From UBA2334 sp964396895 (GTDB taxonomy: Bacteria; Pseudomonadota; Gammaproteobacteria; Burkholderiales; Burkholderiaceae_C), in NCBI GenBank assembly GCA_964396895.1, contig CAYNGJ010000011.1, forward strand, positions 1-64,000: DNA of 64,000 nucleotides, in the 5' to 3' direction. A model generated the notes under the pieces. The model worked only from the letters and a program-made list of their open reading frames with translations, had not been told where the DNA came from and made no database searches. This document shows positions 62,149 to 64,000 of this stretch, piece after piece. Every line of letters starts with the position of its first letter. Positions within the stretch are counted from its first letter, which is position 1. The position numbers and the translations under genes are program-made.

Positions 62149-64000
62149 TCAAACGCCTGGGCGACTGCGGACCAGCGTACCCAGCTCTTTGACCGACTCC
62201 ATGAAATCGGCCTTGAGCCTTTCGGCATCTTGAGTGGATGTCACGATGTGCGGTGTGATGGTGATCAACAGTTCGGTTTTTGCCTTTACCGTCTTGTTGG
62301 TTCCAAACAAGGCTCCGAACAGGGGAATGTCCTTGAGCGTGGGCAGACCTGCAGATGTCACATCCCCTTTGTCTTCGATCAAACCCGCAATCAAGATGGT
62401 CTTCCCATCTTCGACGGCAACATCTGTTGATACGCGACGTTTGGAGAAATTGGGGTACTCCGACCCTCCCACCGAAACACTGCCAGCCCGGTTGCTGACC
62501 TCTTGAGCAACGCTCAGAGAAACAACCCCACTGGCGCTGATGCTTGGTTTGACTTCCAAAATGATGCCAGTGGGTCGGTATTGGACAGAGTTAGAGGTGG
62601 TGAGGGTTCCCAAGTTGGTACTGGGTGTTTGCACAGTTTGGGTGACCACGGGCTCGTCGTTTCCAATCTCTACGCGAGCGACCTTGCCATCGGTTGTCAA
62701 TACGTGTGGCGCAGATAGCAAGTTGACCTTGGTGTCATTGCCGAGCAGATTCAATAAGCCCACAATTTGTGAGCTGCTGTTGAAAAGGGCATAGTTGAAC
62801 CCAGTTCCCACACCTGAGACCACACCAGGGGAAGTGGGCGCTTTGATGAGTCCTTCCAAGCCAGCCCTTGCCGTCCAACTCTTACCGCCACTGGAGACAT
62901 TGGACTTCAGCCACCACTCCACACCATACTGCAAAGTGTCGTTCAGAGTGACTTCGGCCACCATGACCTGAATCAGCACCTGCCTCGCAGGGGTGTCGAT
63001 TTTCTTCAGCACGTTTTGAATGCGTGCAAAGTCTGCACCACTGGCTTTGACAATGATGGTATTGGTGATTTCATCTGGAATGATCGCAACAGGTCCGGCG
63101 AAACCTGACGGGCTGCTGGTGCCGCCGCTTCCGGTGGGAACGGTTCCACGGGATATGGTGCCTCCACCAGAGTTGTTCGATGTGGTCAGGCCGAAGTTCG
63201 CTGACTGCCCTGCAGACACCGGAGAGGCACCGGTTGTGGACTGAGCAGCTGAGGCCACCTGGCTCGATGGTGTCGCCGGGCGCTGGTTGACCGACTGGGC
63301 ACCGAAGGAAGAATTGGCCTGTCCATTCACCACCTGCTGAAGGATATCGGTCAAATGCTGGGCATTCCCGTTGGACACCCGGTAGACGTGCACCATGGCA
63401 TCAGCGTCCGTGGCCGGGACTGAGTCCAGCATGGCAAACCATTTGTCAATTGCTTGCAACATCACCGGACTGGCGGAAGCCACCATCAGCGCCCCCAAGC
63501 GGGGGACCGGCAAGAAAAATGCCTTGGCTGTATCGGTATTGGGCAAGTTGAACAGCCCTGATGTTTTCAACAGCGCCTCCAACTCCTTGGAAATTTCCGC
63601 CGGATCACCATGCTTTGGGCGGAGCAACCGGACATGAATGTCCCGCAAAAATTCATTGTCCAATGTCTCAGCCAACGCAACCAGTCGATCCACGACTGCG
63701 CTGCGATCGACCACCAGAAGATACTTCCCGGTTGGGTCAGGCACGATGGCACCACCTGCACTTGCGAACGGCTTCAGCGTGGCAGACACCTGGGCAGCCT
63801 GCACAAAACGCAATGGGATGAGGCGCATGACTGGTGAAGACTCGCCTGTACCTTTTTCTGGCAACGGTTCACGTGCTGCCTGCACATCGCGCATGATCTT
63901 GTAACCTGCGCCTGAGCGGACCATGGACACGCCAACCTGGGCAAGTGCAGTTTCCAACACGCCAATCAGGTCTGTCGTCTGGACTGCCGAGGTGCTGCGC
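62149..64000 (-). CDS. gspD: Type II secretion system secretin GspD, N terminus off window
   Basis: This is the C-terminal 616 residues of a secretin, open to the window edge. N-domain repeats are seen (IPLRFVQAAQVSATLKPFAS, VYRVSNGNAQHLTDILQQVV, IIPDEITNTIIVKAS with VLKKIDTPARQVLIQVMVAE). The secretin core follows (LLSAPHVLTTDGKVARVEIG, STDVAVEDGKTILIAGLIED, TELLITITPHIV). GspD forms the outer-membrane pore that releases folded exoproteins. The rest of the gsp operon is presumably to the right. A start codon cannot be given. Confidence 0.93.
   Translation of the reverse strand, partial: RSTSAVQTTDLIGVLETALAQVGVSMVRSGAGYKIMRDVQAAREPLPEKGTGESSPVMRLIPLRFVQAAQVSATLKPFASAGGAIVPDPTGKYLLVVDRSAVVDRLVALAETLDNEFLRDIHVRLLRPKHGDPAEISKELEALLKTSGLFNLPNTDTAKAFFLPVPRLGALMVASASPVMLQAIDKWFAMLDSVPATDADAMVHVYRVSNGNAQHLTDILQQVVNGQANSSFGAQSVNQRPATPSSQVASAAQSTTGASPVSAGQSANFGLTTSNNSGGGTISRGTVPTGSGGTSSPSGFAGPVAIIPDEITNTIIVKASGADFARIQNVLKKIDTPARQVLIQVMVAEVTLNDTLQYGVEWWLKSNVSSGGKSWTARAGLEGLIKAPTSPGVVSGVGTGFNYALFNSSSQIVGLLNLLGNDTKVNLLSAPHVLTTDGKVARVEIGNDEPVVTQTVQTPSTNLGTLTTSNSVQYRPTGIILEVKPSISASGVVSLSVAQEVSNRAGSVSVGGSEYPNFSKRRVSTDVAVEDGKTILIAGLIEDKGDVTSAGLPTLKDIPLFGALFGTNKTVKAKTELLITITPHIVTSTQDAERLKADFMESVKELGTLVRSRPGV

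Overview
The window looks like chromosomal DNA of a betaproteobacterium, most likely Comamonadaceae (Burkholderiales). The basis is the high GC content, the argB/slmA neighbourhood, a fatty-acid oxidation cluster of betaproteobacterial type, and interspersed repeats that resemble those common in comamonad genomes. Genus and species cannot be named from sequence alone.

Layout. (1) 273-7256, minus: a beta-oxidation operon (thiolase, hotdog thioesterase, bifunctional 3-hydroxyacyl-CoA dehydrogenase/enoyl-CoA hydratase, acyl-CoA dehydrogenase) with a TetR regulator at its head. (2) 7382-11237, minus: slmA-like regulator, a two-component system, argB. (3) 11319-22348, minus: a type I secretion operon (glycan-phosphate transferase, TolC, HlyD, two ABC proteins) headed by a small protein resembling the N-terminal half of TnpB with no RuvC nuclease domain, then two exported surface-type proteins. 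(4) 22578-36252, minus: a tightly packed surface-glycan cluster (glycosyltransferases, methyltransferases, a PIG-L/GT2 fusion, acyl- and acetyltransferase-like proteins, Wzt/Wzm-type ABC exporter), with a Crp/Fnr-family regulator upstream at 36314-37039. (5) 37137-42082, plus: FecR protein, CHASE2/cyclase-like protein, TPR/beta-barrel protein, divergent from the Crp-like gene. (6) 42325-47260, plus: a large Ala/Thr/Gly-rich S-layer/RTX-like protein, a methyltransferase with a regulatory domain, a DUF6447-like protein and a small hypothetical protein. (7) 47481-49560: a plasticity region with two toxin-antitoxin modules, an integrase fragment, an IS21 istA remnant and repeats. (8) 49567-62120: exported enzymes and lipoproteins (amine oxidase, DUF2242, DUF1800/DUF1501 pair, lipase, DUF2135-like, S8 protease with a separate prodomain-like protein). 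(9) 62149-64000, minus: type II secretion secretin GspD, cut by the window edge.

How the parts may work together. The type I system, the S-layer-like protein and the glycan cluster look like one cell-surface programme. Three sites of the form GTGA-N6-TCAC lie before the 396-aa surface protein, before the S-layer-like protein, and between the Crp-like gene and the FecR/CHASE2 operon. The Crp-like protein has a recognition helix (RETVTR) of the type that reads GTGA, so a local surface regulon is a reasonable inference. Its nucleotide-binding cassette and the substrate-recognition residues of the neighbouring cyclase domain both depart from consensus.

The most unusual items are the RuvC-less TnpB-like protein coupled to type I secretion, the proposed Crp-like regulon with its degenerate cyclase, and the repeats embedded in frame inside coding genes.
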